Position numbers and translations under genes: made by a program
In this document: one piece after another, positions 46,511-63,400 of the stretch
Numbering within the stretch: the stretch's first letter is position 1
How the letters are laid out: each line of letters starts with the position of its first letter
The notes under the pieces: model-generated
The model's database searches: none
Seen by the model: only the letters and a program-made list of their open reading frames with translations
What the model was told of the DNA's origin: nothing
Assembly (NCBI GenBank): GCA_034336665.1
Contig: CM067570.1
Coordinates: 15,421,502-15,485,501, forward strand
Direction: 5' to 3'
From: Luscinia megarhynchos
Taxonomy: Eukaryota; Chordata; Aves; Passeriformes; Turdidae
Length of the DNA: 64,000 bases

Positions 46511-49500
46511 CTAGCCCACATCAGCCCCAGCACCCTGACTAGGACTGCCTGGAGGCAGAGCTGGTGGTTTGCCCCATGGACAGATCCAGTCCTTGGAGCA
46601 GGGCATATGCAGAACACCTAGACCAGCCCCTCACCTGAGACTGTGTTCTCCAGAAAAAATGACAAGAGTCCAGTTAAGAAGACAGGGGCCATTAGCAGGG
46701 AGAGGAAGAGGAGGTCCAGTGGCACCCAGCCTGCAGGGACAGTGCTAGAATCAACCAGGAGGTCCCAGTCCAGCCAGGGGAAAGGGGCATGAGTAGCCAT
46801 GGCAGAATCAGGGATTGAAGAGGTAGCTGCCTGCTACCATGAGCTGACCCAGCCTCCCAGAACACTGGAGATGTGGGGTCACCATGCCATGGGATTCAAG
46901 GCGTTGCCTTGCCTGGGGAATGTTCCTCATACCTGTGGCCAGGGGAGCCAGAGCCGTGCCGAACCACCGCGGTACCAACAGCGCCATGAACATGGCGAAG
47001 CCAACGATGAAGATGTTCCTCCCGGAGTCAATGTCTGTGTACTGGAAGTAGGAGATCCCCGTGCCCACAGCCACGGCGTAGGTTACACAGAGCACCCCTC
47101 CTGCGAGGGGCAGGGAGTCAGGCAGTGCCAGGCAGGCTGCAGGTGCTGCAGCAAGGGGCAGGGCGGGGTACCCACCGTGAACTGCCAGTGGGATGTGGGT
47201 GAGGAGCCCTGCCAGCCTTGGGGACATGCCCAGCACCATGCACACCAGGGCGCTTACTTGCACTGAGAGGCGAGAGCCAGCCTGGCAGAAAGAAGAGCAG
47301 GGAAAGTGAGGACGGCTGGCATCACCCCCTGCTCTGTCTCCTGCCCCTTCTGCTGCACACACCTGCCTTTCCCAGCGCTGGCTCAGTGACTGCCTGGCAA
47401 TTACAAGTCCTGCACACCTGCTTGACTGTCTCCCCATCCCTTGCCAACCCATTTCCCCCTACTTTGGCATACCTGCGTGAGGCCAGTGGCACAGGTGTTT
47501 GCGATGCTGGAGGCTGTGCCCCCTGGGGTGCCCAGCAGCCCTGCCAGGAGGCTGCCCAGCCCTTCCATGCAAAGCCCCCGGTTACAGGCGTGAGAAGGGA
47601 GCCAAGGCACTCGCAGCAGCCTCCCACACAGCACATAGCAGCCCACAGAGTTCATGCTGCAGCTGATGGCCATGGCAGTGCCCACTGCCAGTGCCCTGTG
47701 GGTGAGCAGGGGCCATCTCCACTCTCCTGCAGCAGAGGGAAAAGGGACAGGTGATAGAAGCCCTGTCCAAACGTGGATGGCTGCACTCAGCCCTGCTGGC
47801 CCCCACCTGCATAGGGAATGCGGATCCAAGGGGCATTGAAGGTGCTGTTGGCCCAGGACAACTGTGCCGTGGTCACATCCAGTGATTCCCAGGGAATGTG
47901 GAAGTAGCTGAGGATGGCACAGATGGTGCAGACACCTGCAAATGGGAGCAGTATCTGCAAGGCAAAAGGGAACCCTCAGCAGGGGATCTTCCTCCCTGCC
48001 TGCCCTGACCAGCACCCCATCCTTGTCCTGTCACATCTCCCAAGGAGTCAGGCCACATCTCCCCTTAACCCTGCAAGAAGCATCCCAAGCTGTTCTGCTC
48101 CAACACCCTAGGTCCCCAGTGCTTCCCCGCCAGAAGCATCCACGTTCTGGGAGCTGCACCAGAGCTTTTCATCCCTGCCTGTGCTCCAGGTCTCACCTAA
48201 ACCCACACCAAAGAGCCAGGCTTGGAGAGAGAAGCCTGGTGGCAGTGAAGAGAGCAGACAAACCACAGTACCGAGAATGTGCGCAGGGTGGGAGCTGAAT
48301 ACTCTGTGGAGCCCTCCCAAGCATGGGGCCAGGCACAGAAGGGCAGGCGGCAGGAGCGCAGGTGTTGGGAGAAGGTGACAGCAAGGAGCATGAGCCTAGG
48401 AGAGTGAGCACAGGTCACCACACAGCATCTCAGTCAGTGATGGGGCCCCAAACGTGCACCGTGCACTGTGAGGGTGCCCCATCCTTGTCCCACTGGGGAA
48501 AGAAAGCCCCAGGAGCCACCCACCAGTACAATCCCAAGGCACATACAGCAGTGCTACACCCCAGTTAGTGGAGCAGAAGAAAGCAGCTTCCTTGTACGCA
48601 GACAGCCCGATGATGGAGAGGCTGGGGGCCAGGACCATGGGCCCACAGTGCCGTGCTGCCCACCCACACACGCCAGACACTCCCAGCACCAACTGAATCA
48701 GCCCGGAGATCAGCACCGCTCCAGACACCTGAAAGAGGAAAGGATGGGCCTGTGGGGCAGGATACATGGAGAGCAGTCCAACACCTTCCCTTGGCCACAT
48801 TCCCACTGCCCCAGCAGCTGGGAACAAGCTCTTGTTTAACGTGCTCCGCTCACCTAAAGCACAGAGAAACATATACTTGGGTGTGCATCATGATCCCTAT
48901 TGTCTTTGCACCTCTCTTCATGGCAAATCCCAGGAAAAAGGACTGCGGGCTACAGGGATATGGGTGACAAGTGGAAAGCTGATGGAGCAGGATAGGGACA
49001 CCTGTTCCAGCACCCACCTCCTGCAGTGAGTCAGCCCAGCTCCCTGTGTCTCTGCAATGAGGTACAAGGCATGTACCAGCCATGGCTGTACCTGGAATGG
49101 AATTTTGGAAGGGTGTGATACACATGGATTCTGTGGTCCTGGAGCTGTGTCCAAGAGGATGCACTAAGGAGGCTGCTGGCTGCAGAAGGGGAAGTGTGCC
49201 AGCATTCCTGTCCCCATAAACCCTGGTCCTGGGAAAGTGACCAGATACATTGCAAGTGCACTCAGGAGTGAGTAGGGTGCTGTGCACCATCTTCAGAAGG
49301 GCCAGCAGGCAGGACCCTTTGCTACCCCTCATCCCTACTCCACCTACCAGGCACCTCATCATTGCTCCAGTGCCAGCATGGCCCAGGCCCCAAGGCTCCA
49401 GGGCTGTGCTTACCGTTCCTGTCTGTGCTGGCACCAGAGGACAGGTGAGAGCTCAGCACCATGGCAGGGATCAAGTACTCAAAGGATGGGATTTGAACCA

Positions 49501-50560
49501 GCGGCAACCTGAGGAAGGGAACAACGATGGCACATTAGGGAGGAAGGACAGGGAAGGGAACAGGGCTGCTCCAAAAGCCCAGGCTGCCAGAGGAACAGGG
49601 TGGGAAGGGAAGCAGATAAGAACCCCAAAGTGGCAGGAGATTACCCCATATTCTACATGTGCCCTAGTACATCCCAAGCGACAGCACATGGAATGGATGC
49701 AGAGGTCAGAGGCTTTGCCAAATCCCATTGCCAGCCTGTGTGGGCAGCACAGGGATCAGATGGTCTGAAGGAGCTGTGTATGACGTTGGAGCAAGGCAGT
49801 GAGCAGCTAGAGGGAAAGCACAGCAGTTTTTCTAGAGGTGTGTGTGGGAGGGAGAGGACATCTGTGACAACTGTGCAGAGATGCAGTGCAAAGAGTTTTT
49901 CCTTGTGCCCATTCCCACTTCCAGCAAAGCTCATATTCCCACATGCCAGGAGCAGACAGACACGCCCTGCTGTGCCACCCTCCTCCTGGTGACAGCTGCT
50001 CCCCCTTCGTCCCCCTTGCTCACCGGCTCCCCAGGGTGGTCTGCAGCACTGTGGAGATGCCGCAGGCAAAGAGGCTTCGTGCCAGCAGCTTGCTGGTGGT
50101 CTGGGCATGAGGTGGCTCCTGGGGCAGGGTGGGCAGCAGGAGGAGGTGGAAGATGCAGAGCAAGGAGGTCTGCACAGCCAGGTGCTGTGCAGGGAAGAGA
50201 TGGAGCAGTCACAACTCCTTGCAGCACTGAGAGCTGCAGCTCCCCATGCCCAGTCCTCCGGGGAGGGTGGATGCCCACTGACACCACCTGGGCAGCTCTC
50301 ACTACTGCCCACTCCCCTCCCAGCACACACTGACCAGAGCCCTACGCACCCTTTGCCTGGAAGGATGCAGCCCCTGCCCTGCAATCTGAGAGGATCCCGG
50401 CCTTCTCCTCATCATCCCATCTCTCTGGCTGCTCACTGTGGTCCCCCCTTACCTGAAGAGCTAAGCAGCAGCTCACCATCCAGGTGCACATCTTCTGGGA
50501 GGAGCAGGATGTGAGCATGGGGCTCCCAGCTCCAGGTGCTCTGCCATGGCCCCCATTCAT
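46511..50560 (-). CDS. SLC23A3: SLC23A3, solute carrier family 23 member 3 (orphan nucleobase/ascorbate-type transporter)
   Basis: Twelve coding exons with matching phases: 50560-50453, 50184-50024, 49508-49414, 49091-49018, 48728-48547, 48395-48272, 47954-47807, 47726-47473, 47281-47176, 47100-46933, 46730-46635, 46617-46511. They give about 540 aa; human is about 610, with a longer tail. It is a multi-pass membrane protein of the UraA-like fold. Family signs are LALQH in TM1, LVLAPSLSIIGLSAY, NAPWIRIPY, GLGSLLAGLLGTPGGTASS, and DIDSGRNIFIVGF followed by ALLVPRWF. The TM8 motif reads MNSVGCY where SLC23A1/2 have an ESIGDY-type motif, and the TM10 motif reads ANTCATGLTQAGSR. The usual substrate-binding acidic residue and QN pair are missing, as in mammalian SLC23A3. 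The start ATG has a reasonable context (GCAGCATGA). The last exon's C-terminus is the least certain part. Confidence 0.93.
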
Positions 50561-51500
50561 GCTGCTGCCTTCCCCACACTGCTCCTAGTTTTTGGTGCAA
50601 AGGGTGGGCAGGCTTCCACCCTCAAGATCTCCTTGCAAATCCTCACATGGCTGAACTTCCACCTTCTGCAGGAGCTGCCCCAGGGTTAGCCATTAACTTG
50701 AGTTGGTGAGTAACCTGCCCTTGTGGCCAGGAGTGCAAGTGTCACCCTGGTTTGTCACCACAAGGGCCAGGTGACAGGCAGCCACAAGCAGCCCATCAGA
50801 CACTATTCCCAGTGCCAACGACCCACAGCCTGGGTAGTCCATCTCTGCCTCTGTGGGCAAGGACTGGGTAGGCCACATCCTTGGCACCTTTTCCTCCACG
50901 TGCTTAGACCAATCCCACCAGCAGCATCCTCCAACTTCAGTATGCCCTGCTCAGGCTTGTTTCTCCCCAGCATAGCATCCACTTCCTGGGATGGTCCAGC
51001 CTGGTCTCTAATGGGAGGTCTATTATATCCCCCATTCTCCTAGGAGAGTACTGAATCCTGCCACTGGGCAAGGATGCCAGAGACAAGAACTGCCTGCTTG
51101 GCTGGGAAAGATCCCAAGGGCACACAGGCAAGGGATGCTCATGTTTTTGTCAAGGGGCAGAGGTGGCTGTGTCAGTGACCTGGTCAAACCCTTGCTCTTC
51201 AAGGCTCACTCATTAACAGGTAAGACTTTGGAGAGCAAAGAGCAGTGGAGAACATGCATTCCCCACATTCCCAAGGATGGGGATCCTCCTCTCTCCTGTT
51301 TTCCCTGCCTGCACCAGACCTGATATCCCTTCTGTCACGAGAGGGACTGCAGGACAGGCCTTGGAGGTCTCCTGGGCTCACTGGCAGCACCTAAGATCTG
51401 TCTTGCACAGTGGCTCCAGGAGCAGGAACAGCTGCATGGACATGGCTCCACTCTGGGGCAGGCATGCTGCCAGTATGGAGCAGCTCAGCAGGACAAAGCA
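50561..51500. other. Intergenic gap SLC23A3 - CNPPD1
   Basis: About 940 bp between the SLC23A3 start codon and the CNPPD1 polyadenylation region. No CpG island and no exon is seen. It presumably holds the SLC23A3 5'UTR and promoter, without a motif I can point to. Confidence 0.5.
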
Positions 51501-52321
51501 GGCACACAGCAAGAACTACTTTTATTGGAAGAGATTTGCATCTACAAAAGAGTGAAAAACAGGTGTAAAATCCACAGTAAAAAGAAGGGGCATGATGAGC
51601 TGGCCTGGTCAGCAAGACAAGGTGCCTTCTTCCCACTCTGAGAAGCAGTCAGGCACTGTTTTCTCACAGACACAGACAGCTGGGGTTTGGGATGGGGACA
51701 CAAAGCACCCCAGATTCAAAACACCCAACAAAACCAGGATAAGGAAGTTCAGTCCTAACCACACCTCATCCCCACCAAGCCCAGCAGGGCACAGCCACAT
51801 CAGGGTACCTGCTTGGCACCGCTCTTGCAAGTTTCAAGAAGTGGCCTAACAGCCCCCAAATGTAAAGACTGCTATGACCAGCCAGCTTACCCCCACCTCC
51901 TTCCACCTCCTCTCCCCTACCCCAGCACCCCACCTTCTCACTGGGATCACTGCCTTAGCCCCTCCACCCTGCACACACAGTCCCAAGCTCCAACATCCCA
52001 TATGCCACCTCTGTCCAACACCACTCACTACAGGAAAAGGTACAATACCTGCTCTGCACAAACACCCCAGCCCAAAGGCAACCCACATTTACCCTCCAGC
52101 TATACAGCTCCCACCCCAGCAAGCCAGCTCTATCCCAACCTGTCCCAGCAGCCCCTAAGTGAAGAATATCCCTGCCCTAGGTGGGAGGACACAAGTGCTG
52201 GTTTGAAAGTAATGCAGGGGTCTTCAGCCCCATGCAGTTCCATGGATCAGAGGTCCCAGAAGTGCAAGGAAGTGAGTTGTGCCACACTAGAAGGGAAGGG
52301 GAAAGAGGCTGCTGTCCTATC
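51501..52321 (-). other. CNPPD1: CNPPD1 3' untranslated region
   Basis: This follows the CNPPD1 stop codon (TAG, 52,324-52,322) on the minus strand down to an AATAAA at 51,526-51,521. The length is about 820 nt. No recognisable repeats. Confidence 0.7.
51521..51526 (-). terminator. CNPPD1: CNPPD1 polyadenylation signal AATAAA
   Basis: Plus-strand TTTATT in the context CTTTTATTGG. It is a canonical signal downstream of the CNPPD1 stop codon, with cleavage expected near 51,500. Confidence 0.7.
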
Positions 52322-57647
<5,326 letters not shown>

Positions 57648-57991
57648 CCTGCCCGCTCGCAGGGCGAGGGCTGACAGATCCCCTTCGGGATGCGGTGCCG
57701 GTCCGCTCGGAGGCCGAGGCCCGGCGCAGCGTCGGGAGCGGAGCCGTCGGAGCCGCTCCCAGCCCGGCCGCCACCGCCCGCCCTTCCGCCCTTCCTGTTC
57801 CGGCGCGGGGGCGCGGCCGGGCCCCGCCCCTCCCGCCCCGGGCGCACGCGCGGCCGGTGGCACCCGGTCCCCCCCGCCCCGTCCGTCCCCGGGCGCACGC
57901 GCGCGGCGGCAGCGGCCGCCGGTCCCTCAGGCGGTGCCGCCCGCCCGGGCCGGTGACAGCGGCGCCTCCACCCTCTCCCCCCCCCGCGACC
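57648..57991. promoter_or_regulatory. Bidirectional CNPPD1-RETREG2 promoter (CpG island)
   Basis: Only 344 bp separate the two divergent ATG codons (CNPPD1 at 57,647 minus, RETREG2 at 57,992 plus). The gap is extremely CpG-rich and contains ETS-like CTTCCTGTTCCGG (about 57,794-57,806), GC-box-like GGCCCCGCCCC (about 57,820-57,830) and GGGCGCACGCGCG (NRF1-like) duplicated at about 57,840-57,852 and 57,890-57,902. There is no TATA box. The same head-to-head pair exists in human. Confidence 0.88.
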
Positions 57992-60483
57992 ATGGCGAGC
58001 GGCCGCGCCGAGGAGGCGGCGGCGGCAGCGGCGGCCGAGGAGGAGGAGGAGGAGGCGGCGGCGGCGGCAGCGGCGCGTCTGGCGGCGGCGCTGCGGCAGC
58101 GGCTGCGGGGCTGGGAGGCGGCGCTGGCGACGGCGCAGCGGCTGCTGGTGTGGGAGAGGCCGCTGCACAGCCTGGTCACAGCGGCCGCGCTCGGCGGGGC
58201 CCTCTGGTGAGCTGGGGCGGGAAGGGGGACCGGGGGCCGTCGGTGCCGCCCGTCCGGTGCCGGTGCCCGTGCCCGCAGCGTGCGGCGGCTTTGGGGCTCG
58301 GCGACGTGCCCGGGATCCGGCGGTGCGCGCTCCCGCAGCCCGCACCGCCGCGGGATATGTACGGCCGGGACTAGCCGCGCTGTTTGCCTCTGACAGGCAT
58401 AAACAGGCCCCTCCCTGAAGGGAGAAAGTGCCGGGAGGATTTGCCTTGTCCCGCGATAATAAAATGCAGATGGGCACAACCGGAGCCTCGCCCAGGCACG
58501 TTTCTGCTTAATTTTTGCATCCGTGTTTTTATCAGTTCGTTTCACTCGGTAACTGCGGTCAGAGAGCTCCACGGCCTCCTGCATCGGCAGCTGCCCTGGG
58601 GCGTTTTATTTAAGCCCTTCTGCTCGGTAATCTTCCCCGGGAGGTGCTGATTTTTCACTCGGTCTCGGCGTGAGAGCATTCCCTCTCTCCTCCTCTCCGG
58701 CAGGACAGCAGCGTGAGATGGGAGTGTGAGTGGCAGAGCCCAGCTGTGGATGGGAATGAAAAACATCCTGTTTGTTTGTATAAACAGCGAGTCAGTTTTA
58801 CTGATGAAAATGCTCTCAGCCAGTGGCATTCCCAGCAGAAAAGGTCAGAAGTGGCCAGGGAAAGAGTTAAATGTTGGTTGCAAATGAAATAGGAAGGGGC
58901 AGATTCCGGAGGTAGAGGAGGGAAAAGTAAGTGACCAAACATCCTTTGAAGTCTCTCTGATGAGGCAGCTTATTTTCTGTTCCCTCGTCCGTACGATTGT
59001 CAGAGGTGTACGCAGTAACCAGATAAATAAACTTTTGGACTACTCTGCCAGCCGAAAAGTCTCAGAGCAGGGCTATGAAGTGAGGAGGAGGGGAAGAGGT
59101 GCAGGTGGTAGGGGAGAGGCAGGGGTAGTATGCAGTGACAGTCCAGGAACTGTGTGTGAAAAGGTCCAGAAGAACAAAGAGTGCCCAGAATGTGGGACAA
59201 CAGAGAGAGATTTAAATACCACAGAGAAGGAAAAATCATTTTGGATCCCATGGAGGATTCTTGCCAGCATCTTTTAACTGCAATACATAAATGAGATGGA
59301 ATAGACAATTCTTCCAGAGATGATATATTAAGCTACAAAATTGCTGTTCAATTTAAACGTTGTTGTTTAGGTCATTAAAGGTCCTGTAAGCCCATGGAAA
59401 GTGCAGCTTTTGTTCTGTGCCGCCCAGTGAGGTACATTTCATTTCCAGTTCTCCACCTGTAACCCCTCCCTGCTCTACACGTGAAATTCTCCCTGACTCC
59501 AGTCATTGTTCAGTGTATTCGTCATTAGTTACTGACAAACAGTCACTGAAGAGGAGCAGCGTAAAGCAAAACCACTCCTCCTTTCTGGAAAGGAATGTTT
59601 GTTATAGAGGTTAAGGTGAATGAATTTCCTTGGTATTTTTTTCTAGTGTGACTTAAAAGCAGTTCCTCTGAACTAGAGGAAAGGATGAATGCAGCCAGCC
59701 ACTGGTGGCATCCTGGCACCTTTGCTGTCAAATCTCTGTGGAGTGGGGAGATGAACTCTTTGAGTGGCATTGCACAGCTGTGTGTGATTAGCATTGTGTG
59801 AGCTGGCAAGTGGCTTGAGCCAGCGTGTGGATGTGGGACATGAAAGGTTTTATGATAAAGTCAAGTGAGCAGCTAAATTGTTTAAATGCTAGCTAGACTC
59901 TGGTGAAACAGAGAGAGGTTTGTGATAAGAGAATGGGCATCTAGACTGGCAAGATGCATTGCCAGTAGTAGTTCTGGACCTTGCCATGACAAATGGGATG
60001 TATGTTTTCACCAAACAGGCTGAGTCACAAACAGTTTTCTGCTACAGCAGTTTGTCTTCATATTATCTAGAGCCTCCACCTTGAGGCTTTGGAAGGACTT
60101 GTACAAGTGAGCATTAGCTTTGCTTTGCAGCCTAGGAAGGAGCTCAGAAGCAGAGGAAGACAGCACTGGAAGATGGCAGGGAGTCAGCTGTCTGGTGGTG
60201 GGCAAAGGCACCATTTGAGAGTGTGCTGTGGTGTGGGTGGGTGTCTGCAGAGTACAATGCTTGCTACAGTGGCCCATAGCAGTTGGGTATTTCTGCTTTG
60301 AGCTATATCTGTTTTCTTACCAAGAGCAGTAATTTGCTGCCTTTTCCCTGCCTAACAATTTCTGTTTCATTTTTAGGTTGTTTTCTTCCACCTCCCTGAG
60401 ACCCCTCTTTCTCCTCAGCATGACCCTTCTTGGCATCCTCTTGTTGGAGAAGTGGAAACCCAGGTTCCTGTTTGATTTCTCAG
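57992..60483 (+). CDS. RETREG2: RETREG2 (FAM134A), reticulophagy regulator 2, first two coding exons (5' partial)
   Basis: Exon 1 is 57,992-58,206 and exon 2 is 60,377-60,483, with GT donors, an AG acceptor and the Trp codon split TG|G across them. RETREG2 is an ER-membrane reticulon-homology protein that curves ER membrane and binds Atg8-family proteins for ER-phagy. Exon 1 encodes [12 protein letters not shown] plus an acidic run, then [32 protein letters not shown], nearly identical in pattern to human. Exon 2 encodes [35 protein letters not shown]. Together they form the first intramembrane hairpin (about residues 55-96). The N-terminus is reshaped by GCG/GAG triplet runs (58,013-58,080) that give poly-Ala and poly-Glu instead of the human Gly-rich leader. 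Exon 2 ends in phase 1. The rest, including the LIR motif, lies beyond 64,000. Confidence 0.94.
58013..58080 (+). repeat. RETREG2: GCG/GAG trinucleotide runs in RETREG2 exon 1
   Basis: Imperfect GCG(GCA) and GAG triplets encode poly-Ala, poly-Glu and poly-Ala in succession near the N-terminus. Such runs are prone to length variation. Confidence 0.85.
58207..60376 (+). other. RETREG2: RETREG2 intron 1
   Basis: 2.2 kb bounded by a GTGAGC donor and a TTTTTAG acceptor. The first ~500 bp continue the CpG island and the rest is AT-richer unique sequence. No exon or repeat is supported. Confidence 0.85.
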
Positions 60484-63400
60484 GTATGTGATGATTAGCA
60501 CTGTAGACAGTGACATGGTTCCAGTGTTACCAGGTACTGGGCTATGGCTTTGGCCCTTCCTGGGCTCTCTCAGCAGCCATGTAAGCCCCATTCCTACTTT
60601 AACTGCAGGCCCAGGTACTGGTGCTGCCTCTCATCTGTTTGTGTCAGACGATTAGGATGTATCCTGATATTCCGGGCATGGGGGAGGATTGCTCCCAGTG
60701 CTGAGAAATTCTGGGAGTGGCTAATTTTGAGGGGTGACTAAGGGGCTCAGCTAGCTTGCCAGGGAAGCTAGTGACAGGGATTATGTGTTTCTGCTGTGTC
60801 CTTTCTCTCCTGAAAGTGTGACAAAAATATTATTTCAAGTCTGAGCACTTAGGGCCAGCTGAGCTAAGGGGAGGAAAGGAGGGGAGGGAAGTGTATTAGT
60901 TTTAGTTAAGTTCACTGTGGGGTTACACCCTGAAAAAAGCAGAGCAAATGAGAGCCACTTCCTGTGGCAGGTAGCAGAGTGGATGATGAGGTCTGACAGC
61001 AGCAACAGTTGGTGTATTGTACCTGTACTGAGCAACATACAATCTCCAGCTAATCAGTGAGTCTGATCACCTGTCTTATCTTTTCCATTTATTGAAGGGT
61101 CTGTGCCAACATTAGACACAAAAGCAGCAAGAGGAATAGCCTCATAAAGATGGTAGACATGGATTGGCTACTGTCTGCTTTGAGTGCCTCCTTCTTTGGA
61201 GTTTATTAAATGACAGAACCCAGTCTTGCCTACTGCATCTACTGCTACTGTTCAAAGGCAGCTTGGGCCCTCCATCCCTGCCTCTCTACTCTAGGGAGAG
61301 TTTCTGAATGAAAGCCCCTCTATATGTGTATTTGTAAGGTGTCCTTTATTTGACCTAAAAGGCTACTGACTTAAAGGGTGCTTTCACAGAAATCCTGATA
61401 AGATTAGGTATGTTACAGCTGTAGTCTTGAAACTGTTTGCTTTGTGTGGTTCAGGTAACCAGGCAGTTAAACTGGACTGGCCAATTTAATTTCCTGCTTA
61501 TTCACATTGTTTTTTTAAGGGAATAGTTTAAAGCCAACTCAAACCACCTCGCTTGAAACGTGTCCAGAAATGCAAAAGCCTGGTGTCCAGTACAGAATGG
61601 TGTCATTGAGGCAGGTGGGGGTGGAATCATTCCAGCAAGTACTTGGCCTGTAAAAGTTGTGTTGTCATAGAAGAAATAGGAAATTTATACTGAAATCAAT
61701 TTATGTGATGCAGAGCCATGAAGAATAAAAAAGAAAAGCAAACAAAACAGCAACACCAAGGATTAGGCTCATCCTATGCCATCAGCTCTGCTAGAAGTTG
61801 GTGCAATCCCACTGTACCTCTTATCAGTGTTCTTCACATATTTCACGCCTTCCTGCTTTTCTGCTGCAGAGAACAGGGACACCTTTCTGATGTGCCTGTT
61901 TAGATCACAGCCCTGATTTTGACATGATCCACTGGACCATGTTTCCTTTCGCTTCCACGAGGAAGGAGTGGTGCTCTGCATTCCTGTGGGGCCTCCCATT
62001 GAATTGGTACTCCTGAATATTTAGGGGTTCTCGTTTGACTCCCACTTCCTGCTGAAGCAGAGCTGCACCCTTGTGGCTTTCCCTCCTTAGTGCTTCCTGT
62101 TAGCCTTTTCTGGAGTTCTGGGAGATGGGTCAGTACCATACCTTCAAGAGTCAGCACATGCATACACAAACCTCAGCTTTGACAGTTGTGGATGTCTCAG
62201 ATGACTGCTTATAAGATGGCTTCTGAAGGAATGCTAAAACCTCAGCATGTATTTTGCAGTTACACACTGTGATCAGGGTCACACTAACAACATCAAGATG
62301 TGCAACTTTTTTAGGCCCTTTTAGAAAGGACTGCATATTTTCAGCTCTTAGGCAGGGTATTTTCTTAATATCTACATGGAGTTGTTCTTAAATATTATTT
62401 AAGGACTTAGGAAGCATCTCCAGTTTCCCCTGAAATGGGTATCAAGTAAGGGTGTTTTGGTAGCATCGCTGTTTGGCAGCTGTGTTTTGGTCAGTGCAAG
62501 AGAGTACAGTGTGGAAGAGCTCTTAGCAGAAGTTCTGTTGCAACTGAATGCTAATACTCCTTAAAAAGGGCCCCTGCTTTCTAGCTTAAGTTTACACACA
62601 GATGAAAAATGCCTCTTGGAGAGGCATTGAAAACCTGTAAGAGCCAGGGAGTCCATCAGCAATAATTTGTCAGTACCAACATGTAACCTAAACACCTGCA
62701 TGGCTGTCTGATCTCTTAGAAGAGTCTGGTGTATGTCAAGTGATTTGTATTAATCCACAGTCCAGTGTGAAATGCTGACAGAAGGATTTCAGCCAGTTAT
62801 TGATAATCAAGGCCAGCTCTGCTTGCCAACTTAGTTATACTGGTGCTTGACAGTATTTCAGTACAGGTTGGAGTTCAGCCTTAACTAAGGGACCATTCCT
62901 GTTGGAAATGCTCTAGGATTTTTGGGATTGGGCTGTTCTTACAACTGGTCTAAGACTCCAGTGCTTTGAGATGGCCAGCAGGCAGACTGCTCTACTGCAG
63001 GAAGCAACACACTGTTGATCCTAAAGACAGCTTGTGTTTTGCCAGATAGTTGAAATCACGTGAAGACCCTGCAGCCTGCTGAAATGTTCTGCTCCCCAAA
63101 GTGTCTCTGAAACCTTCAGGATCAACTGAGAAGAATTGTTTCACTCCCTCTGCTGGTGTATTTTGGATGGCTTGGGTGACTGCAGGCAGTGAGGTTCCTA
63201 TGCCATCCGACTTACTGTGTTGCTGGCACATGTGTCCAGCAGAGGTGGCGAGCATCCCAGCTCCTCATTTGATACACCGTAGGGCTAGTGCAGGCAGCCC
63301 TCGTGGACTGGCCAGTGCCAAATGTAATGTATTTGGTGATTTAGCGCAGGTGATAGATGAGGCTTAGAGACAGAGCTGGATTTCTGTGTGCTGCGATTAA

